Source: an uncultured Roseateles sp. (GTDB lineage: Bacteria > Pseudomonadota > Gammaproteobacteria > Burkholderiales > Burkholderiaceae_C). Taken from it: a stretch of DNA of 64,000 nucleotides. This document shows, one piece after another, positions 42,399 to 51,461 of the stretch (position 1 is the stretch's first letter; each line of letters opens with the position of its first letter). The stretch covers positions 5,022,001 through 5,086,000 of the forward strand of contig NZ_OY729424.1 in NCBI RefSeq assembly GCF_963422335.1, in the 5' to 3' direction. The notes below the pieces were generated by a model. It was not told the DNA's origin, did no database searches, and saw only the letters and a list, made by a program, of their open reading frames with translations. The translations under genes were made by a program, and so were the position numbers.

Positions 42399-44435
42399 AT
42401 GAATTCGAACCCCCTGCTCCAGACCGCCGGCCTGCCCCTGTTTGCCGAGTTGCGCGTCGAGCACATCAAACCCGCCATCGAGGCATTGCTTCGCGATGCC
42501 GAGGCCGCGCTCGAGCGCGTCGTCAGCGACGCCGTGCCGGCCACCTACGATGCCGTCACCGCCGTGTTGCCGGTGGCCACCGAGCGCCTGGGCCGGGCCT
42601 GGGGCGCCGTCAACCATCTGAACGAGGTGCTCAGCACGCCCGAATGGCGAGCTGCCTTCAACGAGATGCTGCCGGCGGTGACCGAATACTTCACCCGCCA
42701 GGGCTCGGACGAGCGCCTCTATGCCAAGTACAAAGCCATCGCCGCCAGCCCCGAGGCCAAGGCCTTGAGCGCGCCGCGCCAGCAGGCCCTGGCCCACTGG
42801 CTGCGTGACTTCGTGCTCTCTGGCGCCGAGCTGCAGGGGGAAGCCAAGGCCCGCTATGCGCAGATCCAGGAACGCAGCGCCGAGCTGGGCCAGAAATACT
42901 CCGAGCATGTGCTCGATGCCACCGATGGTTTCAGCTATTACGCCAGCGCCGAAGAACTGGACGGCGTGCCCGACGATGTCAAACAGGCCACCCGCAGCGC
43001 CGCCGAAACCGAAGGCAAGCCGGGCCACAAGATCACGCTGCACCTGCCCTGCTACCTGCCGGTGATCCAGTACGCAACGAACCGCGCCTTGCGCGAGAAG
43101 CTCTACACCGCCCACGCCACCCGCGCCAGCGAGCTGGGCCCGGCCGAGCGCGACAACTCCGCGCTGATGCAGGAGCTGCTGGCGCTGCGCCAGGAGGAGG
43201 CAGCGCTGCTGGGCTATCCGAACTTCGCCGAGGTCTCGCTGGTGCCCAAGATGGCCAGCTCGCCGCAGCAGGTGATCGGCTTTCTGCGTGACCTGGCCGC
43301 CCGCGCCAAGCCCTATGGCGAGCGCGATCTGCAGGAGTTGCGTGCCTTTGCCGACGAGCAACTTGCCGCCTTCGGCCTCGACGCCACGAATCTGCAGGCC
43401 TGGGACCTGCCCTTCGTCAGCGAGAAGCTGAAGGAGGCCCGCTACGCCTTCAGCGAGCAGGAGGTCAAGCAGTACTTCACCGAACCAAAGGTCTTGCAGG
43501 GCCTGTTCAACATCATCGAGACGCTGTTCGGCGTGGCGATCCGTGAAGACCAGGCCCAGGTCTGGCACGAGAGCGTCAAGTTCTACCGCATTGATCGTGG
43601 ATCGACGCTTGTCGGCCAGTTCTACCTCGACCTGCACGCCCGCCCCGGCAAGCGCCCCGGTGCCTGGATGGACGATGTGCGCGGCCGCTGGCTGCGCCCC
43701 GAAGGCACCTTGCAAACGCCGGTGGCCCATCTGGTGTGCAACTTTGCGGCTCCGGTCGGTGACAAGCCCGCGCTGCTCACGCATGACGACGTGACCACCC
43801 TGTTCCACGAATTCGGCCACGGCCTGCACCATCTGCTGACGCAGATCTCCGACTACGGCGTGGCCGGCATCTCCGGCGTCGAGTGGGACGCCGTCGAGCT
43901 GCCCAGCCAGTTCATGGAGAACTTCTGCTGGGAATGGGACGTGCTGAAACGCCTGACCGCCCATGTCGATACCGGCGAGCCCCTGCCCCGCGAGCTGTTC
44001 GACAAGATGCTGGCCGCCAAGAACTTCCAGAGCGGCATGCAGACGCTGCGCCAGATCGAGTTCGGCTTGAGCGATATGCGCCTGCATGCTGAGCCCGGCA
44101 GCGAGCGTGACGTGCAGGCGGTGGTCGACGCGGTGCGCCGCGAGGTCAGCGTCTTCATGCCGCCGGCCTTCAACCGCTCGCAGCACAGCTTCTCGCACAT
44201 CTTCGCCGGCGGCTATAGCGCCGGCTACTACAGCTACAAATGGGCCGAGGTGCTGAGTGCAGATGCCTGGAGCGCCTTCGAGGAAACCGGCGTGTTCAAT
44301 GCAGAAACCGGTGCCCGCTATCTGCATGCCATCCTGGAAGCCGGCGGCAGCCGCCCGGCGATGGACAGCTTCAAGGCCTTCCGTGGCCGCGAGCCTACTA
44401 TTGACGCCTTGCTCAGGCACCAGGGGATGAGTTGA
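42399..44435 (+). CDS. prlC: Oligopeptidase A (M3 family zinc metallopeptidase)
   Basis: This cytosolic peptidase degrades short peptides and signal-peptide fragments. The 678-residue protein has the M3 zinc motif HEFGH (H470, H474), with the third ligand downstream in GVEWDAVELPSQ. The ATG at 42399 (MNSNPLLQ) is chosen over 42315 as the family start. The following glutaredoxin-like gene starts 2 bp after the stop codon, so the two are probably in one operon. Confidence 0.93.
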   Translation: MNSNPLLQTAGLPLFAELRVEHIKPAIEALLRDAEAALERVVSDAVPATYDAVTAVLPVATERLGRAWGAVNHLNEVLSTPEWRAAFNEMLPAVTEYFTRQGSDERLYAKYKAIAASPEAKALSAPRQQALAHWLRDFVLSGAELQGEAKARYAQIQERSAELGQKYSEHVLDATDGFSYYASAEELDGVPDDVKQATRSAAETEGKPGHKITLHLPCYLPVIQYATNRALREKLYTAHATRASELGPAERDNSALMQELLALRQEEAALLGYPNFAEVSLVPKMASSPQQVIGFLRDLAARAKPYGERDLQELRAFADEQLAAFGLDATNLQAWDLPFVSEKLKEARYAFSEQEVKQYFTEPKVLQGLFNIIETLFGVAIREDQAQVWHESVKFYRIDRGSTLVGQFYLDLHARPGKRPGAWMDDVRGRWLRPEGTLQTPVAHLVCNFAAPVGDKPALLTHDDVTTLFHEFGHGLHHLLTQISDYGVAGISGVEWDAVELPSQFMENFCWEWDVLKRLTAHVDTGEPLPRELFDKMLAAKNFQSGMQTLRQIEFGLSDMRLHAEPGSERDVQAVVDAVRREVSVFMPPAFNRSQHSFSHIFAGGYSAGYYSYKWAEVLSADAWSAFEETGVFNAETGARYLHAILEAGGSRPAMDSFKAFRGREPTIDALLRHQGMS

Positions 44436-44437
44436 TC

Positions 44438-45034
44438 ATGAAGCATGGCGCGCTGCTGCTGATGGGCCTGCTGGCGCTGAGCCACGCAGCCCACGCCCAG
44501 TACAAGGTCGTTGAGCCCGGGGGCCGCATCATCTACACCGACCGGCCGCCCAACGACGGCAGCAAGGTCACGCCGCTGCGCGCCCAAGGTGGCACCGAGT
44601 CGGAACTGGCCAAGCTGCCGCTGGCGCTGCGCGAACCGGTGTCGCGCTATCCGGTCACGCTGTACACCAGCAACGACGTCTGCCTGCCCTGCGACAACGC
44701 CCGCGCGTTGCTGCGCCAGCGCGGCATTCCCTACGCCGAGAAGCAGGCGCAGAGCAATGAGGGAAAGCGCCAGCTGGAGGCTCTGATCGGTGCGCTGGAA
44801 GTGCCGGCGCTGACGATAGGCGGCCAGGTGCTGCGCGGCTTCTCGCCCGACAGCTGGCAAGGCTATCTGGACGCCGCGGGCTATCCGCGCAGCTCGGTCT
44901 TGCCCTCGAGCTACCAGCAAGCTCCGGCCACCCCGCTGAGCGGGGCTCAGGCCAACAAGCAGGCCGCGCCACAGCCGGCCTTCACGCCCGAACTGCCGAT
45001 GGACGTGCCAGCGCAAAACCCGGTGAGGTTCTAG
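44438..45034 (+). CDS. Periplasmic DUF4124/glutaredoxin-like protein
   Basis: The 198-residue protein has a signal peptide (1-20, AAHA). A DUF4124 segment follows (about 21-50, QYKVVEPGGRIIYTDRPP), then a glutaredoxin-like domain (about 72-150) with the redox pair C82-LP-C85 and a cis-proline region in EVPALTIGGQ. A proline/alanine-rich tail ends it. DUF4124 is common in Burkholderiales envelope proteins. The exported glutaredoxin fold suggests thiol chemistry in the periplasm. It follows prlC by 2 bp and ends on a CTAG shared with the stop of the converging MFS gene. Confidence 0.78.
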   Translation: MKHGALLLMGLLALSHAAHAQYKVVEPGGRIIYTDRPPNDGSKVTPLRAQGGTESELAKLPLALREPVSRYPVTLYTSNDVCLPCDNARALLRQRGIPYAEKQAQSNEGKRQLEALIGALEVPALTIGGQVLRGFSPDSWQGYLDAAGYPRSSVLPSSYQQAPATPLSGAQANKQAAPQPAFTPELPMDVPAQNPVRF

Positions 45035-46212
45035 GTCCGTCGCAGCGCGCTGGCCGGCCACTGCGCAGCCACCAGCAGCGAGGCCATCAGCCACATCGGC
45101 GCGGCGGCCACCGTGCCGGCGGCCAAGAGGCCGAAGCCCGAGGGCATCAGTATCGTGGCCGCATTGGTGAACAGCATGCGCAGGCCCAGCGCCTGGCCAT
45201 GGCGGTCCGAGGGCGTGACCTGGTGTAGGGTGGCCAGAATCATCGGCTGCACCGAGCCCAGGGCCAGGCCCAGCAGGCTCGATCCCACCATCAATCCCCA
45301 GGTGCCCGGCAGCCAGGCATAGGCCATCAGCACCCCGGTGGCCAGCAGCATGGCCGAGCGCAGGGCCTTGACTTCGTCCAGCTCATCGGCCCAACGGGTG
45401 ATGGCCAGGCGCACCACGGTGGCGGCCACCGCGAACGAGCCCAGCAGCAGGCCTATGCTGGAGGCGCTCAGGCCCCGCGCATGGCCGACCACCGGCACGA
45501 CGAAGCTGTGCGCGTCCCAGCAGGAGGACAGCACGATGTTCAAGATCAGCAGCCGGCGCAGATGCGGCAGGCGCAGCAGGTCCCAGGCGCGGCGCGGCCT
45601 GGCTTGCGAGTCGGGCTCGGCATGTGAAGCCTGCGGCAGGCGCGGCACCTTCAGCGCCACCCACCAGGCCAGCGGGCACAACAGCAAGGCGAGCACAAAG
45701 GCCGAGCGGTAGCTGACATGGTCGATCAGCAGGCCCGCCGCCATGGGCGCCAGCGCATTGGACATCGCCGGTCCCAGCGCCATCCAGCTGAACACCCGCT
45801 TCAGGTCGCCGCTGTCGCTGGCCATCAGGCCGGCCTCGCGCTGTATCGCCACCGCCGCCACGCTGACGGCGCCGCCGGTCAGCAGGCCGGCGATCACCAG
45901 GGCGGCCAGGTGCTGAGACACCACGGCCGCCAGCGCACCAACGCCGGCCATCGCAATGCCCCAGCCGACCGGCCGGTGAAAACCGAAGCGGTCGGCCAGC
46001 CGGCCGGCCCACATCGAAAGTACCAGTGGCGCCACCGCGTACAGGCTCAGGAGCACGCCCACCATCCACTCCGGATAGCCCTGCTTCAGCACCAGCAGGC
46101 TGGAGGTGACGCGGGTGGCGGCCATGCAGGCATGGACACCGATCAGCGTGGCCACCACATAGGGCAGCGCGGCGCGCAGATTCGGTGCGGCAGGCGCGGC
46201 GGCAGCACTCAA
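45031..46212 (-). CDS. Major facilitator superfamily transporter
   Basis: The 393-residue protein has about twelve membrane helices and the MFS loop signature GRLADRFGFHRP between helices 2 and 3. The substrate is unknown. The start is uncertain. A TTG at 46212, overlapping the rmuC stop, gives a sensible first helix (LPYVVATLIGVHACMAA); the upstream frame to 46788 runs inside rmuC. It is the last gene of a leftward run: spermidine-synthase-like gene, rmuC, then MFS. Confidence 0.8.
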   Translation of the reverse strand: MSAAAAPAAPNLRAALPYVVATLIGVHACMAATRVTSSLLVLKQGYPEWMVGVLLSLYAVAPLVLSMWAGRLADRFGFHRPVGWGIAMAGVGALAAVVSQHLAALVIAGLLTGGAVSVAAVAIQREAGLMASDSGDLKRVFSWMALGPAMSNALAPMAAGLLIDHVSYRSAFVLALLLCPLAWWVALKVPRLPQASHAEPDSQARPRRAWDLLRLPHLRRLLILNIVLSSCWDAHSFVVPVVGHARGLSASSIGLLLGSFAVAATVVRLAITRWADELDEVKALRSAMLLATGVLMAYAWLPGTWGLMVGSSLLGLALGSVQPMILATLHQVTPSDRHGQALGLRMLFTNAATILMPSGFGLLAAGTVAAAPMWLMASLLVAAQWPASALRRT

Positions 46213-47642
46213 ACGTCGGCCTCGGGCTCGGTGTCCGCAGCTCCGAGCAGCGCCTGGACCCGGGTCTCGGGCAGCGCCTCCACGCTCTTGAGCTTGCGCG
46301 TCATCTGGCGGGTGCGGGTCTCGGCCAGCTCGATGCTGCTGCTGGCCTCGTCGAGCTTCTTCTTGGTCTTGGCCAGCACATCGCCGAACTTGCCGAACTC
46401 GGTCTTGACGGCGCCCAGCACCTCCCAGACCTCGGCTGAGCGCTTCTCCAGCGCCAGGGTGCGAAAGCCCATCTGCAGGCTGGTCAGGGTGGCCAAGAGC
46501 GTGGTCGGGCCGACCAGCATGACCTTGTGCTCGCGCTGCAAGGCCTCCACCAGGCCGGGCCGGCGCAGCGCCTCGGCATACAGGCCCTCGGTGGGCACGA
46601 ACAGCATGCCGAAGTCGGTGGTGTGGGGCGGCGCGATGTACTTCTCGCGTATGGTCCTGGCCTCGGCGCGCAGCCGCATCTCGATCGCCTTGGCCGAGGC
46701 CTCGACGCCCACCGCATCGGCGCGGTCCTGGGCCTCCAGCAGGCGCTCGTAGTCCTCGCGCGGGAACTTGGCATCGATGGGCAGCCACAGCGGCGCACCA
46801 TCGTCGCGCTGGCCCGGCAGGCGGATCGCAAACTCGACCCGCTCGCTGCTGCCCGGAATCGTCGCCACATTGCTGGCGTACTGCTCGGGCGTGAACACCT
46901 GCTCCAAGAGGCCGGCCAGTTGCACCTCGCCGAAGATGCCGCGCGTCTTCACATTGGTCAGCACGCGGTTCAGCGCGCCGACGTCGCGGGCCAGCGTCTG
47001 CATCTCGCCCAGGCCCTTGTGCACCTGCTCCAGCCGCTCGGCCACCTGCTTGAAGCTCTCGCCGAGGCGCTGCTCCAAGGTGGCATGCAACTTCTCGTCC
47101 ACCGTCGCGCGCATCTGCTCGAGCTTCTTCTCGTTGTCCTGCTGGATCGCCGTCAGCCGCTGTTCGACCGTGTGGCGCACCTCCGAGAGGCGCTGCTCGT
47201 TGGCCGTGGACATGGCCTTGAGCTGCTCGCGCATCGCGTCGCTCAAGCGCTGCATCGCCTGGTCCTGGGCCTCGCGGGCGGCCAAGGCCTGCCCGCCCAG
47301 CGCCTGTTGCAGGCTGGCGAGCTGGACACGGAAGCTGTCGATCTGCTCGTTCTGCGTGCGGGCCACATCGCCCGACTGGTTCAGCAGCGTCTGCTGGAAG
47401 CTGGCCAAGGTCTGCGACAGCTCCTGGCGCGTGGCGCTGCCCGAGCGCGTCAGCTCATCGCGCAGCTCGCGCTCGGTGCGCTCGCCGCTGCTCATCAGGT
47501 TGCGCTGCAGCGCATCCAGCGCCTGAGCCTGCGCCTGGGCCTGTTCAGCGCCCTGCCCCGCGGATTTGCTGCGCCATAACAGCAGCAATGCTGCCACCTG
47601 CAGGGCGATCAAGCCCAGGATCACGAAGTCTTGCCAAGTCAT
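46209..47642 (-). CDS. rmuC: DNA recombination protein RmuC
   Basis: RmuC limits DNA inversions at short inverted repeats in E. coli; it has a coiled coil and a nuclease-like C-terminal domain. The 477-residue protein has an N-terminal membrane segment (about 7-23), a long coiled coil (about 30-200, ELRDELTRSGSATRQEL and HTVEQRLTAIQQDNEKK), and the RmuC domain with LPGQRDDGAPLWLPIDAKFPREDYERL and FGMLFVPTEGLYAEAL. Its stop overlaps the start of the MFS gene; the spermidine-synthase-like gene ends 45 bp upstream of its start. Confidence 0.92.
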   Translation of the reverse strand: MTWQDFVILGLIALQVAALLLLWRSKSAGQGAEQAQAQAQALDALQRNLMSSGERTERELRDELTRSGSATRQELSQTLASFQQTLLNQSGDVARTQNEQIDSFRVQLASLQQALGGQALAAREAQDQAMQRLSDAMREQLKAMSTANEQRLSEVRHTVEQRLTAIQQDNEKKLEQMRATVDEKLHATLEQRLGESFKQVAERLEQVHKGLGEMQTLARDVGALNRVLTNVKTRGIFGEVQLAGLLEQVFTPEQYASNVATIPGSSERVEFAIRLPGQRDDGAPLWLPIDAKFPREDYERLLEAQDRADAVGVEASAKAIEMRLRAEARTIREKYIAPPHTTDFGMLFVPTEGLYAEALRRPGLVEALQREHKVMLVGPTTLLATLTSLQMGFRTLALEKRSAEVWEVLGAVKTEFGKFGDVLAKTKKKLDEASSSIELAETRTRQMTRKLKSVEALPETRVQALLGAADTEPEADV

Positions 47643-47687
47643 GGCTGGATTGTCGCCCAGCGTTTGCCCGCGCTGTGCGCGCAGCGA

Positions 47688-49745
47688 CTACTTCAGCACG
47701 GACAGCACACTGCTGTAGTCATCGCTCCAGAGCCTGAAGTCGGCGGCGACGGCTATCGGCGCGGCCTCGGTCAGCGCGGGTTGCTCGAAGAAGCGCGGAT
47801 CGGCGCTGACCAGCACCCAATCGGAGTGATAGACCAACCGGTCGCCATCGCTGGCCGTGCTGAGCAGGCGCGCCTGCCAGCCGAAGTGATCGGCGGCGGA
47901 CTTGATCACCTGCTTCAGATCCAGAAACCGGTTCGTGACATGCACGGCCAGCACGCCCTGCGGCTTCAAATGCCGGAAGTAGGAGGCAAAGGCTTCCTGG
48001 GTCAGCAAATGGATGGGCACCGCATCGCCCGAGAAGGCATCGACCACCAGCAGGTCGAACTGCTGCGCGGTCTCGCGCTCCAGCGCCAGCCGGGCATCGG
48101 CGATGACAATCTCGGTCGTCGCCTTGCTGCGGCTCAGGAAGGTGAACTCGCTGCGTGCCAGCTGCATCACCAAGGGGTCGATCTCGTAGAGCCGGAAGCT
48201 GTCACCGGGGCGGCCATAGGTCAGCAGGGTGCCCACGCCGACACCGATCACGCCGATGCGCAGCGGGCCGCCCGAGGCCATAGCCGCCTTGGTCAGCAGC
48301 GCCCGGCCCACGCCCGAGTCCTGGCTGTAGTAGGCCGTGGGCCAGTCCTGGCGCTCGGGTGCCTGGAACTGCCGGCCGTGCACGATTTGGCCATGCATCA
48401 GGCTGCGGCGCGCATCCAGGCCCTCGCCGCCATCGAGCACGCGCAGCGTGCCGTAGAAGTTGCGCGCGGTGACGCGGGCGCCGTCCAGATCGTCCACGAT
48501 CTCGCTCAGGCTGACGCCGGCAATTCCCAGCATCAGGGCCGCTGCAGCACCCCAGGCCAGCAGCTGCCGCCGGCCGCTGGCAAAGCGATGGCTGCCCAAC
48601 ACCACCCAGCTGGCCACGCCCGCCGTCAGCACCAGGGCTATGGGCAGCTCGAAATTGCCACTGAAGCAATAGGGTGCGACCACGCCGACGAACAGGCCGC
48701 CCAAAGCGCCGCCGATGGCGATCATCAGAAAGTAGCCGGTCAGCTGCGAGGGATGCGGATGCAGCCGCGCCAGCTCGCCGTGGCAGACCATGCAGGCCGC
48801 GAAGAAGGCCGCCAGGTTGATGCCCATGGCCAGGTAGATGGGCAGGGCCGACACGCCCAGGGTCGGCAGGTAGGCCATCGCCCCCAGGCCCAGGGCCAGC
48901 AGCGGCAGGAACAGCCCGCGCCGGTACCAGCCCCTGCGCTCGAAGCAGAAGATGAAGGACAGCAGGTACAGGGCCAGCGGCAGCACCCACAGCAGCGGTA
49001 TCGGTGCGATGTTCGCCGTCAGGAAACTGGTGTCGGCCACCAGCAGGATGGACGGGCAGGCGGCCAGCGCGATCCAGCGCAGGCGCAGCGGGAGGGTCGG
49101 AGCAGTCGCCTTGACCGCCGCAGGGACAGCAGCCAGCGCCGGCCCGCCATGCCGCCCTCGCCAAGCCAGCAGTCCGCACAGCAGCGCGAACACCGCGAAC
49201 AGGGCCGACCACAGGCCCGATTGCCAGCGCGTCGGCAGTCTGGGCTCCACCAGCACCGGGTAGGCCAGCAAGGCCAGCAGCGAGCCGAAATTCGACAGCG
49301 CGAACAGGCGATAGGGCACGGCGCCGGGCTTCTCGCGCGCAAACCAGGCCTGTATCAGCGGCCCGGTGGTGGACAGCACGAAGTACGGCAGGCCTATGGT
49401 CACCGTCAGCAGGGCCAGGATGTGCGGCGTCGGGTCCTCGCCGCCGCTGGGCCGCCAGTCGGCGCTGGGGCTGATCGGCAGCAGCAGCAGGCTGACGCCC
49501 AGCAGCGCGATGTGCAGCAGGCTTTGCTGGCGCGCCGACAGCAGGCGCACCACGAAATGCGAGTACAGATAGCCCAGCAGGAGCAGCATCTGGAAGAACA
49601 GCATGCAGGCCGTCCAGACCGAGGCCGAGCCGCCGAACCAGGGCAAGATCAGCTTGGCGATGATGGGCTGGACCTGGAACAGCAAAAAAGCGCTGAGCAG
49701 AATCGTCAGGCCATAGTGGAGTGCCAGGCCTAGTTGGGCGAGCAT
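47688..49745 (-). CDS. Fused multipass membrane / spermidine-synthase-like protein
   Basis: The 685-residue protein has an N-terminal half of about 12 membrane helices, including LSAFLLFQVQPIIAKLILPWFGGS, typical of this fused family. The C-terminal half (about 440-685) resembles polyamine synthases: the SAM-binding motif GVIGVGVGTLLTYG, the acidic partner in YEIDP, and VVDAFSGDAVPIHLLT. The role is not established; related proteins are annotated as fused MFS/spermidine synthase. The ATG at 49745 (MLAQLGLALHYG) sets the first helix. It is the first gene of a leftward run with rmuC and an MFS transporter. Confidence 0.85.
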   Translation of the reverse strand: MLAQLGLALHYGLTILLSAFLLFQVQPIIAKLILPWFGGSASVWTACMLFFQMLLLLGYLYSHFVVRLLSARQQSLLHIALLGVSLLLLPISPSADWRPSGGEDPTPHILALLTVTIGLPYFVLSTTGPLIQAWFAREKPGAVPYRLFALSNFGSLLALLAYPVLVEPRLPTRWQSGLWSALFAVFALLCGLLAWRGRHGGPALAAVPAAVKATAPTLPLRLRWIALAACPSILLVADTSFLTANIAPIPLLWVLPLALYLLSFIFCFERRGWYRRGLFLPLLALGLGAMAYLPTLGVSALPIYLAMGINLAAFFAACMVCHGELARLHPHPSQLTGYFLMIAIGGALGGLFVGVVAPYCFSGNFELPIALVLTAGVASWVVLGSHRFASGRRQLLAWGAAAALMLGIAGVSLSEIVDDLDGARVTARNFYGTLRVLDGGEGLDARRSLMHGQIVHGRQFQAPERQDWPTAYYSQDSGVGRALLTKAAMASGGPLRIGVIGVGVGTLLTYGRPGDSFRLYEIDPLVMQLARSEFTFLSRSKATTEIVIADARLALERETAQQFDLLVVDAFSGDAVPIHLLTQEAFASYFRHLKPQGVLAVHVTNRFLDLKQVIKSAADHFGWQARLLSTASDGDRLVYHSDWVLVSADPRFFEQPALTEAAPIAVAADFRLWSDDYSSVLSVLK

Positions 49746-49824
49746 GGGTTGCCTTCGTCGGCGCTGGGGCAGGTTGCCAGCGAGCCCGCAGTCTATGGGG
49801 CACCTGCCGCGCAGGCGATACGGG

Positions 49825-50352
49825 TTAGCGCCCGGTATCAAGTGCCGCCAATTGCTTGTAGAAGTAGGCGGTGGCGTGCAGCTCGCCGCAGGGACATTTG
49901 GTGTAGGCCGGGATTTCGCCGGCATGCTGCCAGCCCAGGTGGCGGTAGACGCTGTCGGCCTTGGAGCCAGCGTCGGCGCCCAGCACCAGCAGCTGCCGCC
50001 CCTGATCCAGGGCAAAGTTCTCGAGCTCGCGCATCAGCATCGTTGCCAGGCCCTGGCCCTGGCAGGTGCTCAGCACCAGCAGCTTCTGTACCTCGGCGCG
50101 GTGGCGGCCGTCATCCCGCTCGCACAGGGCCAGTTGCACCGCCCCCAGCACCTTGCCGCGATGACGGGCGACGAACAGCACCTGATGGGCCGACAGCTTG
50201 CCGAACACCTCGCGCCAGTAGGCGGCCGCGTCGGTGGGGGCCAGCGGGGCCAGAAAGCCGACGGCGGCGCCACCATGGACGCTGTCGATCAGCAGATCGC
50301 TGAGGCTGTCGATCAGCGCCGAGGTCGGCAGGGTGACTTGTTCGATGCGCAT
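49825..50352 (-). CDS. GNAT-family N-acetyltransferase
   Basis: The 175-residue protein shows the GNAT acetyl-CoA loop as QGQGLATMLMRELE (about 98-111), a following VLGADAGSKADSVYRHLGW segment and a CPCGELHATAYFYK C-terminus. The acceptor is unknown. It lies in the leftward cluster after the 2-hydroxyacid dehydrogenase gene, separated by 114 bp, so it may have its own promoter. Confidence 0.85.
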   Translation of the reverse strand: MRIEQVTLPTSALIDSLSDLLIDSVHGGAAVGFLAPLAPTDAAAYWREVFGKLSAHQVLFVARHRGKVLGAVQLALCERDDGRHRAEVQKLLVLSTCQGQGLATMLMRELENFALDQGRQLLVLGADAGSKADSVYRHLGWQHAGEIPAYTKCPCGELHATAYFYKQLAALDTGR

Positions 50353-50466
50353 GGCGGTGACGGGCTTGAGTTGCCTTCATCGCCAGCAAGAAGCAAGCCA
50401 TGCCAAACAGCCCCCCAGCCGCCCGCCATGCACCCGGATGGCGAGTCTGCTCCCGGTCCTGGTGCG

Positions 50467-51453
50467 CTAGACGCCCAGCACCTCGGGATTGATGGGCGTG
50501 GGCGGCCGGCCTCCGGTCAGCGCCGCCGTCAGATTGGCCGCCGCCAGCTCGGCCATGGCGAGCCGGGTCTTCATCGTCGCACTGGCGATATGGGGCGTCA
50601 GCACGACATTGGGCACGGTCAGCAGGCCCGGGTGCAGCTGGGGCTCGCCCTCGAACACATCCAGGCCGGCGGCGGCGATGGTTCGGTTGCGCAAGGCCTC
50701 GGTCAACGCCACATCATCGACCACGCCGCCGCGGGCGATATTGGTCAGGGTGGCGGTGGGCTTCATCTGCGCCAGCTCGGCAGCGGCAATGGTGTGGTGG
50801 GACGCGGCCGAGTAAGGCAGCACGATCACCAGGTGATCGGCCTCGCGCAGCAGGGTCGCCTTGTCCACATAGCGGGCGCCGACCTCGGTCTCCTGATCGG
50901 CCGGCAGCTGCGAGCGGTTGTGATAGATCACCTGCATGCCGAAGCCCAGGGCGCCGCGCCGTGCGATCGCCCGGCCGATGCGGCCCATGCCCAGGATGGC
51001 CAGGGTGCTGCCGTTGACCTCGGCGCCGGCGAACATGTCATAGCTCCAGCGCTTCCATTCGCCGCGGCGCAGCGCATGTTCGGCCTCGGCCATGCGGCGG
51101 GCGGCGGCCATCATCAGCGCGAAGCCGAAGTCGGCCGTGGTCTCGGTCAGCACATCGGGCGTGTTGGTGGCCAGCACGCCGCGCGCGGTGCAGGCGGCGA
51201 CATCGATATTGTTGTAGCCGACGGCCACATTGCAGACCACCTTGAGCTGCGGGCAGGCGTCCAGCAGCGCCGCGTCGATGCGCTCGCTGCCGGTGATCAG
51301 CGCGCCGGCCTTGCCCTGCAACCGGGCGATCAGCTCGGCCGGGGCATAGGGCTCGTCACCCGGGTTGCTGCTGACCTCGAACTGCGTCTGCAATTGCGCC
51401 AGCACCGACGGAAACAGCGCGCGGGCGACCAGGATGGCGGGTTGGGTGGGCAT
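50467..51453 (-). CDS. D-2-hydroxyacid dehydrogenase (glyoxylate/hydroxypyruvate reductase type)
   Basis: The 328-residue NAD(P)H enzyme reduces 2-oxoacids such as glyoxylate, hydroxypyruvate or phenylpyruvate. The nucleotide site is LGMGRIGRAIARR (about 154-166), the substrate Arg and Glu are in NIARGGVVDD and DVFEGEP, and the catalytic His is in LTPHIASAT. The ATG at 51453 is preceded by GAGGAG. It starts 8 bp after the antiporter gene ends. Confidence 0.9.
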   Translation of the reverse strand: MPTQPAILVARALFPSVLAQLQTQFEVSSNPGDEPYAPAELIARLQGKAGALITGSERIDAALLDACPQLKVVCNVAVGYNNIDVAACTARGVLATNTPDVLTETTADFGFALMMAAARRMAEAEHALRRGEWKRWSYDMFAGAEVNGSTLAILGMGRIGRAIARRGALGFGMQVIYHNRSQLPADQETEVGARYVDKATLLREADHLVIVLPYSAASHHTIAAAELAQMKPTATLTNIARGGVVDDVALTEALRNRTIAAAGLDVFEGEPQLHPGLLTVPNVVLTPHIASATMKTRLAMAELAAANLTAALTGGRPPTPINPEVLGV

Positions 51454-51461
51454 GGAACTCC

